In this document: piece after piece, positions 11,528 to 24,022 of the stretch
How the letters are laid out: the number at the start of each line of letters is the position of its first letter
Position numbering within the stretch: the stretch's first letter is position 1
Origin: Sepiola atlantica
Lineage: Eukaryota > Mollusca > Cephalopoda > Sepiida > Sepiolidae
Length of the DNA: 64,000 nt
NCBI GenBank assembly: GCA_963556195.1
Contig: OY744535.1
Coordinates: forward strand, 92,253,853-92,317,852
Direction of reading: 5' to 3'
Notes under the pieces: generated by a model
What the model was told of the DNA's origin: nothing
The model's database searches: none
Seen by the model: the letters and a program-made list of their open reading frames with translations, nothing else
Program-made: the position numbers and the translations under genes

Positions 11528-14500
11528 GATGCTTTTTAAAACAAAAAATATGAACTTTAAACACTTATACAAATCACGTGTTGCATCACGTTCTTCATAT
11601 TTGATGATGGGAAACGACACCTTGCCCATTCGGCTGTATAACAACAAGCCGTTAAGAGATAAAAAAATACAAATCCGATGACATCAGGATATATTTACAC
11701 ACGGATGATGCCAGGTCCTTGGCGAAATATCTGTATCACTTTAAACTAACAAAAAATGCTAGTTTTAATAAAAAAAAGAAAACGAAAAAAAAAAATCGGT
11801 TTCGATTTAATGTTTTTTCTTTTTTTATGGTGAAAAAAAATTGATATCGCATCTTAATGCTTATAAAGGTATTTGTTTTACCTGTTCCTTCTTAAATTTA
11901 ACAATAGATGCTTTTTAAAACAAAAAATATGAACTTTAAACACTTATACAAATCACGTGTTGCATCACGTTATTCATATTTGATGATGGGAAACGACATC
12001 TTGCCCATTCGGCTGTATAACAACAAGCCGTTAAGAGATAAAAAAATACAAATCCGATGACATCAGGATATATTTACACACCGATGATGCCAGGTCCTTG
12101 GCGAAATATCTGTATCACTTTAAACTAACAAAAAATGCTAGTTTTAATAAAAAAAACAAAACGAAAAATAAAAAATCGGTTTCGATTTAATGTTTTTTTT
12201 TTTTATGAAGAAAAAAAAATTGATATCGCATCTTAATGCTTATAAAGGTATTTGTTTTACCTGTTCCTTCTTAAGTTAAACAATAGATGCTTTTTAAAAC
12301 AAAAAATATGAACTTTAAACACTTATACAAATCACGTGTTGCATCACGTTCTTCATATTTGATGATGGGAAACGACATCTTGCCCATTCGGCTGTATAAC
12401 AACAAGCCGTTAAGAGATAAAAAAATACAAATCCGATGACATCAGGATATATTTACACACCGATGATGCCAGGTCCTTGGCGAAATATCTGTATCACTTT
12501 AAACTAACAAAAAATGCTAGTTTTAATAAAAAAAAGAAAACGAAAAAAAAAAATCGGTTTCGATTTAATGTTTTTTCTTTTTTTTATGGAGAAAAAAAAT
12601 TGATATCGCATCTTAATGCTTATAAAGGTATTTGTTTTACCTGTTCCTTCTTAAGTTAAACAATAGATGCTTTTTAAAACAAAAAATATGAACTTTAAAC
12701 ACTTATACAAATCACGTGTTGCATCACGTTCTTCATATTTGATGATGGGAAACGACACCTTGCCCATTCGGCTGTATAACAACAAGCCGTTAAGAGATAA
12801 AAAAATACAAATCCGATGACATCAGGATATATTTACACACCGATGATGCCAGGTCCTTGGCGAAATATCTGTATCACTTTAAACTAACAAAAAATGCTAG
12901 TTTTAATAAAAAAAGAAAACGAAAAAAAAAAAAATCGGTTTCGATTTAATGTTTTTTCTTTTTTTATGGAGAAAAAAAAATTGATATCGCATCTTAATGC
13001 TTATAAAGGTATTTGTTTTACCTGTTCCTTCTTAAATTTAACAATAGATGCTTTTTAAAACAAAAAAATATGAACTTTAAACACTTATACAAATCACGTG
13101 TTGCATCACGTTCTTCATATTTGATGATGGGAAACGACACCTTGCCCATTCGGCTGTATAACAACAAGCCGTTAAGAAATAAAAAAAATACAAATCCGAT
13201 GACATCAGGATATATTTACACACCGATGATGCCAGGTCCTTGGCGAAATATCTGTATCACTTTAAACTAACAAAAAATGCTAGTTTTAATAAAAAAAGAA
13301 AACGAAAAAAAAAATCGGTTTCGATTTAATGTTTTTTCTTTTTTTTATGGAGAAAAAAAAATTGATATCGCATCTTAATGCTTATAAGGGTATTTGTTTT
13401 ACCTGTTCTATTTTAAATTTAACAATAGATGCTTTTTAAAACAAAAAAATATGAACTTTAAACACTTATACAAATCACGTGTTGCATCACGTTCTTCATA
13501 TTTGATGATGGGAAACGACACCTTGCCTATTCGGCTGTATAACAACAAGCCGTTAAGAAATAAAAAAAATACAAATCCGATGACATCAGGATATATTTAC
13601 ACACCGATGATGCCAGGTCCTTGGCGAAATATCTGTATCACTTTAAACTAACAAAAAATGCTAGTTTTAATAAAAAAAGAAAACGAAAAAAAAAAATCGG
13701 TTTCGATTTAATGTTTTTTCTTTTTTATGGTTAAAAAAAAAATTGATATCAAATCTTAATGCTTATAAAGGTATTTGTTTTACCTGTTACTTCTTACATT
13801 TAACAATAAATGTTTTTGAAAACAAAAAATATGAACTTTAAACACTTATACAAATCACGTGTTGCATCACGTTATTCATATTTGATGATGGGAAACGACA
13901 CCTTGCCCATTCGGCTGTATAACAACAAGCCGTTAAGAGATAAAAAAATACAAATCCGATGACATCAGGATATATTTACACACCGATGATGCCAGGTCCT
14001 TGGCGAAATATCTGTATCACTTTAAACTAACAAAAAATGCTAGTTTTAATAAAAAAAAGAAAACGAAAAAAAAAATCGGTTTCGATTTAATGTTTTTTCT
14101 TTTTTTTATCGAGAAAAATAAAATGATATCGCATCTTAATGCTTATAAAGGTATTTGTTTTACCTGTTCCTTCTTAAATTTAACAATAGATGCTTTTTAA
14201 AACAAAAAATATGAACTTTAAACACTTATACAAATCACATGTTGCATCACGTTCTTCATATTTGATGATGGGAAACGACACCTTGCCCATTCGGCTGTAT
14301 AACAACAAGCCGTTAAGAGATAAAAAATACTAATCCGATGACATCAGGATATATTTACACACCGATGATGCCAGGTCCTTGGCGAAATATCTGTATCACT
14401 TTAAACTAACAAAAAATGCTAGTTTTAATAAAAAAAAGAAAACGAAAAAAAAAAAATCGGTTTCGATTTAATGTTTTTTCTTTTTTATGGTTAAAAAAAA

Positions 14501-15317
14501 AATTGATATCGAATCTTAATGCTTATAAAGGTATTTGTTTTACCTGTTCCTTCTTAAATTTAACAATAGATGCTTTTTAAAACAAAAAATATGAACTTTA
14601 AACACTTATACAAATCACGTGTTGCATCACATTCTTCATATTTGATGATGGGAAACGACACCTTGCCCATTCGGCTGTATAACAACAAGCCGTTAAGAGA
14701 TAAAAAAAATACAAATCCGATGACATCAGGATATATTTACACACCGATGATGCCAGGTCATTGGCGAAATATCTGTATCACTTTAAACTAACAAAAAATG
14801 CTAGTTTTAAGAAAAAAAAAAATCGGTTTCGATTTAATGTTTTTTCTTTTTTTTATGGAGAAAAAAAAATTGATATCGCATCTTAATGCTTATAAAGGTA
14901 TTTGTTTTACCTGTTCTTTCTTAAATTTAACAATAGATGCTTTTTAAAACAAAAAATATGAACTTTAAACACTTATACAAATCACGTGTTGCATCACATT
15001 CTTCATATTTGATGATGGGAATCGACACCTTGCCCATTCGGCTGTATAACAACAAGCCGTTAAGAGATAAAAAAAATACAAATCCGATGACATCAGGATA
15101 TATTTACACACCGATGATGCCAGGTCCTTGGCGAAATATCTGTATCACTTTAAACTAACAAAAAATGCTAGTTTTAATAAAAAAAAGAAAACGAAAAAAA
15201 AAATCGGTTTCGATTTAATGTTTTTTCTTTTTTTTATTGAGAAAAAAAAATTGATATCGCATCTTAATGCTTATAAAGGTATTTGTTTTACCTGTTCCTT
15301 CTTAAATTTAACAATAG

Positions 15318-18300
15318 ATGCTTTTTAAAACAAAAAATAGGAACTTTAAACACTTATACAAATCACGTGTTGCATCACGTTCTTCATATTTGATGATGGG
15401 AAACGACAACTTGCCCATTCGGCTGTATAACAACAAGCCGTTAAGAGATAAAAAAATACAAATCCGATGACATCAGGATATATTTACACACCGATGATGC
15501 CAGGTCCTTGGCGAAATATCTGTATCACTTTAAACTAACAAAAAATGCTAGTTTTAATAAAAAAAAGAAAACGAAAAAAATAAAATCGGTTTCGATTTAA
15601 TGTTTTTTCTTTTTTTGATGGAGAAGAAAAAAAAATTGATATCGCATCTTAATGCTTATAAAGGTATTTGTTTTACCTGTTCCTTCTTAAATTTAACAAT
15701 AGATGCTTTTTAAAACAAAAAATATGAACTTTAAACACTTATACAAATCACGTGTTTCATCACGTTCTTCATATTTGATGATGGGAAACGACACCTTGCC
15801 CATTCGGCTGTATAACAACAAGCCGTTAAGAGATAAAAAAAATACAAATCCGATGACATCAGGATATATTTACACACCGATGATGCCAGGTCCTTGGCGA
15901 AATATCTGTATCACTTTAAACTAACAAAAAATGCTAGTTTTAATAAAAAAAAGAAAACGAAAAATAAAAAATCGGTTTCGATTTAATGTTCTTTCTTTTT
16001 GTTATGAAAAAAAAAAATTGATATCGCATCTTAATGCTTATAAAGGTATTTGTTTTACCTGTTCCTTCTTAAATTTAACAATAGATGCTTTTTAAAACAA
16101 AAAATATGAACTTTAAACACTTATACAAATCACGTGTTGCATCACATTCTTCATATTTGATGATGGGAAACGACACCTTGCCCATTCGGCTGTATAACAA
16201 CAAGCCGTTAAGAGATAAAAAAAATACAAATCCGATGACATCAGGATATATTTACACACCGATGATGCCAGGTCCTTGGCGAAATATCTGTATCACTTTA
16301 AACTAACAAAAAATGCTAGTTTTAATAAAAAAAGAAAACGAAAAAAAAAAATCGGTTTCGATTTAATGTTTTTTCTTTTTTTTATTAAAAAAAAAATTGA
16401 TATCGCATCTTAATGCTTATAAAGGTATTTGTTTTACCTGTTCCTTCTTAAATTTAACAATAGATGCTTTTTAAAACAAAAAATATGAACTTTAAACACT
16501 TATACAAATCACGTGTTGCATCACGTTCTTCATATTTGATGATGGGAAACGACACCTTGCCCATTCGGCTGTATAACAACAAGCCGTTAAGAGATAAAAA
16601 AATACTAATCCGATGACATCAGGATATATTTACACACCGATGATGCCAGGTCCTTGGCGAAATATCTGTATCACTTTAAACTAACAAAAAATGCTAGTTT
16701 TAATAAAAAAAAAGAAAACGAAAAAAATAAAATCGGTTTCGATTTAATGTTTTTTCTTTTTTTTATGAAAAAACAAAAATTGATATCGCATCTTAATGCT
16801 TATAAAGGTATTTGTTTTACCTGTTCCTTCTTAAATTTAACAATAGATGCTTTTTAAAACAAAAAATATGAACTTTAAACACTTATACAAATCACGTGTT
16901 GCATCACGTTCTTCATATTTGATGATGGGAAACGACAACTTGCCCATTCGGCTGTATAACAACAAGCCGTTAAGAGATAAAAAAAAATACATATCCGATG
17001 ACATCAGGATATATTTACACACCGATGATGCCAGGTCCTTGGCGAAATATCTGTATCACTTTAAACTAACAAAAAATGCTAGTTTTAATAAAAAAAAGAA
17101 AACGAAAAAAAAAAATCGGTTTCGATTTAATGTTTTTTCTTTTTTTGATGGAGAAGAAAAAAAAATTGATATCGCATCTTAATGCTTATAAAGGTATTTG
17201 TTTTACCTGTTCCTTCTTAAATTTAACAATAGATGCTTTTTAAAACAAAAAATATGAACTTTAAACACTTATACAAATCACGTGTTGCATCACGTTCTTC
17301 ATATTTGATGATGGGAAACGACACCTTGCCCATTCGGCTGTATAACAACAAGCCGTTAAGAGATAAAAAAAATACATATCCGATGACATCAGGATATATT
17401 TACACACCGATGATGCCAGGTCCTTGGCGAAATATCTGTATCACTTTAAACTAACAAAAAATGCTAGTTTTAATAAAAAAAAAGAAAACGAAAAAAATAA
17501 AATCGGTTTCGATTTAATGTTTTTTCTTTTTTTTATGAAAAAACAAAAATTGATATCGCATCTTAATGCTTATAAAGGTATTTGTTTTACCTGTTCCTTC
17601 TTAAATTTAACAATAGATGCTTTTTAAAACAAAAAATATGAACTTTAACCACTTATACAAATCACGTGTTGCATCACATTCTTCATATTTGATGATGGGA
17701 AACGACACCTTGCCCATTCGGCTGTATAACAACAAGCCGTTAAGAGATAAAAAAAATACAAATCCGATGACATCAGGATATATTTACACACCGATGATGC
17801 CAGGTCCTTGGCGAAATATCTGTATCACTTTAAACTAACAATAAATGCTAGTTTTAATAAAAAAAAGAAAACGAAAAAAAAAAATCGGTTTCGATTTAAT
17901 GTTTTTTCTTTTTTTTATTGAGAAAAAAAAATTGATATCGCATCTTAATGCTTATAAAGGTATTTGTTTTACCTGTTCCTTCTTAAATTTAACAATAGAT
18001 GCTTTTTAAAACAAAAAATATGAACTTTAAACACTTATACAAATCACGTGTTGCATCACGTTCTTCATATTTGATGATGGGAAACGACAACTTGCCCATT
18101 CGGCTGTATAACAACAAGCCGTTAAGAGATAAAAAAAAATACATATCCGATGACATCAGGATATATTTACACACCGATGATGCCAGGTCCTTGGCGAAAT
18201 ATCTGTATCACTTTAAACTAACAAAAAATGCTAGTTTTAATAAAAAAAAGAAAACGAAAAAAAAAAATCGGTTTCGATTTAATGTTTTTTCTTTTTTTGA

Positions 18301-20304
18301 TGGAGAAGAAAAAAAAATTGATATCGCATCTTAATGCTTATAAAGGTATTTGTTTTACCTGTTCCTTCTTAAATTTAACAATAGATGCTTTTTAAAACAA
18401 AAAATATGAACTTTAAACACTTATACAAATCACGTGTTGCATCACGTTCTTCATATTTGATGATGGGAAACGACACCTTGCCCATTCGGCTGTATAACAA
18501 CAAGCCGTTAAGAGATAAAAAAATACAAATCCGATGACATCAGGATATATTTACACACCGATGATGCCAGGTCCTTGGCGAAATATCTGTATCACTTTAA
18601 ACTAACAAAAAATGCTAGTTTTAATAAAAAAAAGAAAACGAAAAATAAAAAATCGGTTTCGATTTAATGTTCTTTCTTTTTTTTATGAAAAAAAAAATTG
18701 ATATCGCATCTTAATGCTTATAAAGGTATTTGTTTTACCTGTTCCTTCTTAAATTTAACAATAGATGCTTTTTAAAACAAAAAATATGAACTTTAAACAC
18801 TTATACAAATCACGTGTTGCATCACATTCTTCATATTTGATGATGGGAAACGACACCTTGCCCATTCGGCTGTATAACAACAAGCCGTTAAGAGATAAAA
18901 AAATACAAATCCGATGACATCAGGATATATTTACACACCGATGATGCCAGGTCCTTGGCGAAATATCTGTATCACTTTAAACTAACAAAAAATGCTAGTT
19001 TTAATAAAAAAAGAAAACGAAAAAAATAAAATCGGTTTCGATTTAATGTTTTTTCTTTTTTTTATGAAAAAAAAAATTGATATCGCATCTTAATGCTTAT
19101 AAAGGTATTTGTTTTACCTGTTCCTTCTTAAATTTAACAATAGATGCTTTTTAAAACAAAAAATATGAACTTTAAACACTTATACAAATCACGTGTTGCA
19201 TCACGTTCTTCATATTTGATGATGGGAAACGACACCTTGCCCATTCGGCTGTATAACAACAAGCCGTTAAGAGATAAAAAAATACTAATCCGATGACATC
19301 AGGATATATTTACACACCGATGATGCCAGGTCCTTGGCGAAATATCTGTATCACTTTAAACTAACAAAAAATGCTAGTTTTAATAAAAAAAAAGAAAACG
19401 AAAAAAATAAAATCGGTTTCGATTTAATGTTTTTTCTTTTTTTTATGAAAAAACAAAAATTTATATCGCATCTTAATGCTTATAAAGGTATTTGTTTTAC
19501 CTGTTCCTTCTTAAATTTAACAATAGATGCTTTTTAAAAAAAAAATATGAACTTTAAACACTTATACAAATCACGTGTTGCATCACGTTCTTCATATTTG
19601 ATGATGGGAAACGACACCTTGCCCATTCGGCTGTATAACAACAAGCCGTTAAGAGATAAAAAAAAATACAAATCCGATGACATCAGGATATATTTACACA
19701 CCGATGATGCCAGGTCCTTGGCGAAATATCTGTATTACTTTAAACTAACAAAAAATGCTAGTTTTAATAAAAAAAAGAAAACGAAAAATAAAAAATCGGT
19801 TTCGATTTAATGTTTTTTTTTTTTTTTATGGAGAAAAAAAAATTGATATCGCATCTTAATGCTTATAAAGGTATTTGTTTTACCTGTTCCTTCTTAAATT
19901 TAACAATAGATGCTTTTTAAAACAAAAAATATGAACTTTAAACACTTATACAAATCACGTGTTGCATCACGTTCTTCATATTTGATGATGGGAAACGACA
20001 ACTTGCCCATTCGGCTGTATAACAACAAGCCGTTGACATCAGGATATATTTACACACCGATGATGCCAGGTCCTTGGCGAAATATCTGTATCACTTTAAA
20101 CTAACAAAAAATGCTAGTTTTAATAAAAAAAAGAAAACGAAAAAAAAAAATCGGTTTCGATTTAATGTTTTTTCTTTTTTTGATGGAGAAGAAAAAAAAA
20201 TTGATATCGCATCTTAATGCTTATAAAGGTATTTGTTTTACCTGTTCCTTCTTAAATTTAACAATAGATGCTTTTTAAAACAAAAAATATGAACTTTAAA
20301 CACT

Positions 20305-20306
<2 letters not shown>
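15318..20306 (+). repeat. Seven-monomer higher-order repeat, two copies (15318-17998 and 17999-20306)
   Basis: Variants recur about 2.68 kb apart: GACAACTTGCCC with TTTGATGGAGAAG (15318 and 17999 units), TGTTCTTTC (15703 and 18384), CATCACATTC (16085 and 18767), AATACTAATCCG (16466 and 19143). Monomers 16847 and 17999, three units apart, are almost identical and give the same 111-residue frame. The array was therefore built by several rounds of unequal exchange. Confidence 0.8.

Positions 20307-20367
<61 letters not shown>
20307..20367. repeat. (TA)n microsatellite at right edge of satellite array
   Basis: The last monomer is cut after AACTTTAAACACTT and runs straight into TA repeats. Confidence 0.97.
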
Positions 20368-20369
<2 letters not shown>

Positions 20370-20560
20370 AAATGTATCAAGAAGGCTGAAGGCAATGTAG
20401 AGAGCCGGATTGATGAGATATGGGGAAATAAAAAATAAACAATCGAAATGTATGTATTGTTTTAATCTCACATAATGAACAGCAAGTATCGCATTGACTG
20501 TGTATAATGCATTAGACACAGTTAATTTGATACTTGCTGTTTATGTAAGATTGTATGTTT
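20368..20560 (+). repeat. Dispersed repeat with hairpin (relatives at 25975-26110 and 27150-27292)
   Basis: The core AAGGCNATG(C/T)AGAG(A/C)GCCGGATTGATG, followed by a TAAACAATC stretch, is shared with 25975-26110 and, on the minus strand, 27150-27292. From 20466 to 20555 it forms a nested inverted repeat: CAGCAAGTATC pairs with GATACTTGCTG and, inside, TGACTGTGT pairs with ACACAGTTA. In all three copies one end abuts or nears (TA)n. Confidence 0.65.
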
Positions 20561-20650
20561 TTGTATTCTTTTTTGCTAGTTTGCTGCATTCACTTATTAT
20601 TATTTGTACTAACTCAGAGTTCTCAATTATTATTATTATTATTATTATTT
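20561..20650. repeat. Short spacer and (ATT)n tract
   Basis: (ATT)8 at 20626-20650 is the minus-strand (AAT)n tail of the LINE copy that follows. Confidence 0.85.
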
Positions 20651-21247
20651 ACTTACTAGGAGTTATCACACTGGTCATCGTCAGTGATCGCCCACTGCCA
20701 ACAACCTGTGGTATTCCTTGGAGTTTTAGTGACAACAAGTCTCCTCAGCCATCCACCTCTTTTTGTTCATAACCGCTGATGACCTTGCGGTATCGCAACA
20801 GCCACCTACCACCGATTTCCCGCTGATAAGGGGCTCGAGTGGCAACAAGCCTCCCCAAGGTCCCAGAGCTGTCCGCGCTCTTCCAGTGGAGGTCTGGTTT
20901 GCGCTTTCCCTCCTCGACCCTCTGTCCATAATTTTCGTTGTGTCAGCCTATGCTTGCGCCTCTCTCGTGCGGTTGTATTTTCCCCGGTTCTGTTGTCTTG
21001 TGCTTCCATGTGTTTGTTCTCCATTCGTTGCTTATGTGGGTTGGTTTCCGCATTCGAGGACATTTCTCAGGAATGTAGCTGTTTTGATCATTACTCTCCT
21101 TTGTATGGTCTCAGTTATCCCCTTGATTCCTATTTCTCCGAGTCTTTTCTCCATGTTTTTGTGGACTGTTCCTAGTGCTCCTATGATTATTAGGGTTATA
21201 CTGACTTTCTTCATGTTCCATATTCCTTTCAGTTCTCTAGCAAGTTC

Positions 21248-21249
<2 letters not shown>
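20651..21249 (-). mobile_element. LINE 3' end: reverse-transcriptase C-terminus plus 3' UTR
   Basis: On the minus strand, 21249-21032 encodes a C-terminal motif with ELKGIWNMKK, IIIGALGTV, ETIQ and LRNVLE. I recognise this as the tail of a metazoan non-LTR retrotransposon polyprotein. About 380 bp of 3' UTR follow and end with AACTCCTA(G/A)TGAGTAAATAAT in related copies, then (AAT)n. The copy is 5'-truncated and starts exactly at another (ATT)n tract. The plus-strand 204-residue frame over this region is a shadow. Confidence 0.75.
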
Positions 21250-21337
<88 letters not shown>

Positions 21338-21338
21338 T
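21250..21338. repeat. (ATT)n microsatellite, LINE tail
   Basis: About 29 ATT units separate two same-strand LINE fragments. On the minus strand it is the (AAT)n tail of the upstream fragment. Confidence 0.96.
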
Positions 21339-22087
21339 GTACTCACTAGGAGTTCTCACACAGATCATCGTCAGTGATTGCTCACCGACAACAACCAGTG
21401 GTATTTCCCGGAGTCTGAGTGACAACAAGTTTCCCGAGATTTCCAGTATTATTCACTTTTTCCGATAACGATGCGGTATCGCAACAGCCTTTTACCATTG
21501 ATTTCTCGCTGGTAAGGACAATTAGTGTTCTCTGCGATATGGGTGGCAATAAGCCTCCCCAAGGTCCCAGCATTCTCTGCACTTTTCTAGTGGAGGTCTG
21601 GTTTGTGCTGTCCCTCCTCGGTCTACTCATCCTCCTCGATTCTCTACAAATATTTTGTCTGGTGTCAGCCTAGGCCAGCACCATATAATTTTAATTTTTT
21701 TAATTGATTTAAAAAAAATATTTTTAATTTTTAATTTTATTTTAATTTTTTAATTTAAAAAATTAAAACATGTTTTTTTGGAGGGGCAGGTGGGGGTAGA
21801 GAGAAGGGGGAGCTTATAGTGTTTCTTGTAATTTCTGTTCCTTGGTTCATTTTTGTGTTGTGATAGCTGAGGCCGGTGTAATTTATTGCTGGGTGGGGGG
21901 GGGGTTATGAAGTGATGTTTCTTGCAGTTTCTGTTCTATGGTGTTCTCTGTGTGGTTTGTTTTCTCCCTGCTGTAAATTCCTTGTAACTGGTTACCGTTT
22001 GCAGCTTATGCGGGTTGGTTTCCGCATTGGAGGATTTTCCTTAAGATTGCAGCTGTTTTGATCATTGCCGTCTTTAATATGGTTTCG
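21339..22087 (-). mobile_element. LINE 3' end, second minus-strand copy
   Basis: Minus-strand residues at 22080-22006 read ETILKTAMIKTAAILRKILQ, the same reverse-transcriptase tail as at 21032-21249. The 3' UTR signature TGTCACTCAGACTCCGGGAA lies at about 21424-21405. A T-rich and G-rich stretch at 21680-21960 is not shared with other copies and may be an insertion or unrelated filler. Both borders are (ATT)n. Confidence 0.7.
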
Positions 22088-22120
22088 ATTATTATTATAA
22101 TAATTATGATTATTATTATG

Positions 22121-22156
<36 letters not shown>

Positions 22157-22331
22157 GTTATTATTATTATTATTATTATGGTTATTATTATTATTATTAT
22201 TATTATGGTTATTATTAGTATTATTATTATTATTATTATTATCATTATTATAGTTATTATTATTATTATTATGGTTATTATTATTATTATTGTTATTATT
22301 ATTATTATGGTTATTATCATGATTATTATTA
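22088..22331. repeat. Imperfect (ATT)n tract, 244 bp
   Basis: ATT repeat with interspersed GTT and ATG units, showing it is older than the pure tracts. Poly-Ile frames on both strands come from it. Confidence 0.95.
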
Positions 22332-22525
22332 CTCAGTATGAGTTATCACACATATCACCCTCATTGATTGCTCACCGACAACAACCGGTGGTGTTCCCTG
22401 GAGTCTGAGTGACAATAAGCCTCGCCAGATTTCAACAACTCTCCACTTCTTTGCGATAACCACCGTAATTAACCTTGCGGATTCACAACAGCAGCTTACC
22501 ATTGATTTGTCGCTGGTACAAGAGA
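22332..22525 (-). mobile_element. LINE 3' UTR fragment (minus)
   Basis: It contains the family's signature order: GAGTTATCACACA, TGATTGCTCACCGACAACAA, GAGTCTGAGTGACAA, GCTTACCATTGATTTGTCGC. It is truncated before the reverse-transcriptase part. Confidence 0.75.
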
Positions 22526-23044
22526 AAAGTTATCTGATGTTACTAGTATTTTAAATTGTTGGCAGGAAATTGTTGATGAGAAATTGTTTTAAATGTTTAC
22601 ATTTTCGAAACACTAATATCATTATTTAATCACATTGTCTTTCCGTATTTTAATCGAAATCTGTCGTTGCAAATTCAGAACAAAATGAATTTTCTCAAAT
22701 TAATCGAGGTCATTGACTCGATGTTATGTGCAAAGTAATCTGGTCTCGTTGTCGCCATTTATTTTGACCGTATTCCAAACTCGTTGACAAATGTGCGAGG
22801 CGCGATATCAAATAAGACCGAACAAGACGCCGTTCGCTTCTGTAGAGAGGTCAAAGGGCTCACGACGAAACCTGGGGAGACGCACAAAACCAGCTAGAAA
22901 AGACAGTTTACCACCATCTTTCGCATCCCACACTCAACAGAACATATCGAAATACTAAACGCTCTCTGGTCTCGTCGGGAAAGAGCGAAAAATAAAATAA
23001 TTATACAACTCTTCTTTTTTCGTTTGCTTCACAGCATCTCACTG
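22526..23044. other. Unassigned DNA, possibly 3' UTR of the following LINE
   Basis: No open frame is convincing. Because it lies 3' of the minus-strand LINE reverse-transcriptase tail at 23045-23405, part of it may be that element's 3' UTR. This is inference. Confidence 0.35.
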
Positions 23045-23405
23045 TTAGATCCCCAGCTCGGTTGAGAAAAGCCATGGTAATGTTTTGTTGTCTAGCGCAG
23101 CTATGCCGGCTTCGCCATTGGGTGGTCGATATTTAAGGCATAACTCTATGATGTGGTCTACTGTCTGTTCAGAGTGACCACAGTCGCAGACAGCCGAGTA
23201 GCTGAGTCCCCATCCTTTCACGGTCGCAGCGAAACGGCCAACACCTGTCCTGAGGCGGTTGAGCATTGTCCACTGCCGTCGAGGGAGGTCCATGCCTGGT
23301 AGGTTATCCGGGTCCTCCACAAATCTGTGCAACCTTGATTTATCTGCTGCCTGCCATTCCTCCGTCCAGCAACGTTTCAGGCAGATTCGTTTCATGACTC
23401 CACCT
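23045..23405 (-). pseudogene. LINE reverse-transcriptase C-terminal fragment
   Basis: The minus-strand frame is open for about 120 residues and ends at the stop near 23045. It shows LPRRQWTMLNRLRTGVGR, then the cysteine-histidine motif CDCG-x4-TVDHIIELC, then LPWL. This arrangement is typical of the C-terminal end of jockey/R1-like non-LTR reverse transcriptases, where the zinc-knuckle-like motif follows the thumb. The catalytic YADD region and everything upstream are missing, so it is a 5'-truncated insertion. It differs in sequence from the (TAA)n-associated LINE family nearby. Confidence 0.8.
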
Positions 23406-23491
23406 AAATATATGCTAAATCTATGATATATCAGCAAATATATGCTAAATTTATGATATATTAGCAAATCTATGCTAAATTTATGATATAT

Positions 23492-23561
<70 letters not shown>
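23406..23561. repeat. 30-bp tandem repeat, (CT)n and (TA)n
   Basis: About three copies of a 30-bp unit (ATATATGCTAAATTTATGAT and on) occupy 23406-23490. (CT)n follows to 23546 and (TA)n to 23561. Confidence 0.85.
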
Positions 23562-23951
23562 GTACACGTATTGTATTAGTTTTTGTAGATGTATATCCGT
23601 TTTTTTATGCTTGAATATGCTTATAAATAGATTAAACCTTTGAAGTGTTAAATAGAGAAGAAAGAAATCCAGGCTAAGTGGGTAATAAAAAATAGAAAAA
23701 TGAAAGAATAAGAAGGCAGGTAATAAAAATGATAAAAAAAGGATAGAAACTAATTGAAAGAGTTAACAGGTAAAGAATGTAACACGATACTAAATTGTAA
23801 ACAGTATCTCATCCCCAAAAAGATTTATTTAAAGGGAAAGTTTTCCAAATTCATCTCACTTCTCTGTTTTCTTTGGTCTGAAGAGGTTGACTTTCTGTGA
23901 AGAGTACAACCGAAACATGTATACACATATGTTCGTATAAATAAAAACTTA

Positions 23952-23954
<3 letters not shown>
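23562..23954. other. Unassigned DNA with a loose hammerhead-like core at 23878-23935
   Basis: At 23878 there is CTGAAGA followed by GGTTG...CAACC and GAAAC, which fits a hammerhead core with a 5-bp stem II. ACATGT follows as a possible short stem III. I could not find a matching stem I, so it may be a decayed copy. The rest is A-rich and unassigned. Confidence 0.4.

Positions 23955-24021
<67 letters not shown>
23955..24021. repeat. (TA)n(TG)n microsatellite
   Basis: TA repeats to about 24003, then TG repeats. Confidence 0.96.

Positions 24022-24022
<1 letters not shown>

Larger units (their letters stand above)
3348..20306 (+). repeat. 381-bp satellite array, about 44 monomers
   Basis: A monomer of about 381 bp recurs head-to-tail. 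Landmark ATGCTTTTTAAAAC falls at 3899, 4280, 4661, 5042, 5423, 5806, 6187 and so on to 20269, which is 43 intervals averaging 380.7 bp. Monomers are very similar and differ mainly by point changes and by the length of A- and T-runs. Two carry larger deletions (unit at 14570, 367 bp; unit at 19910, 359 bp). Each monomer contains CACGTG, a GATGATGCCAGG block and an A-run/T-run hairpin around ATCGGTTTCGAT. The 60-111-residue frames seen in many units shift wherever an A-run changes length, so I do not regard them as genes. (TA)n borders the array on both sides. Confidence 0.97.

Noticed and set aside
3899..20104. Dozens of 60-111-residue open frames repeated through the satellite
   Set aside because: The frames change whenever an A-run changes length, start and stop inside the repeat, and resemble no protein. 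Sequence similarity among monomers explains their conservation.
20763..21377. 204-residue plus-strand open frame
   Set aside because: It lies antisense to a LINE reverse-transcriptase tail and ends in poly-Leu from (ATT)n. The minus-strand reading matches a known protein pattern and this one does not.
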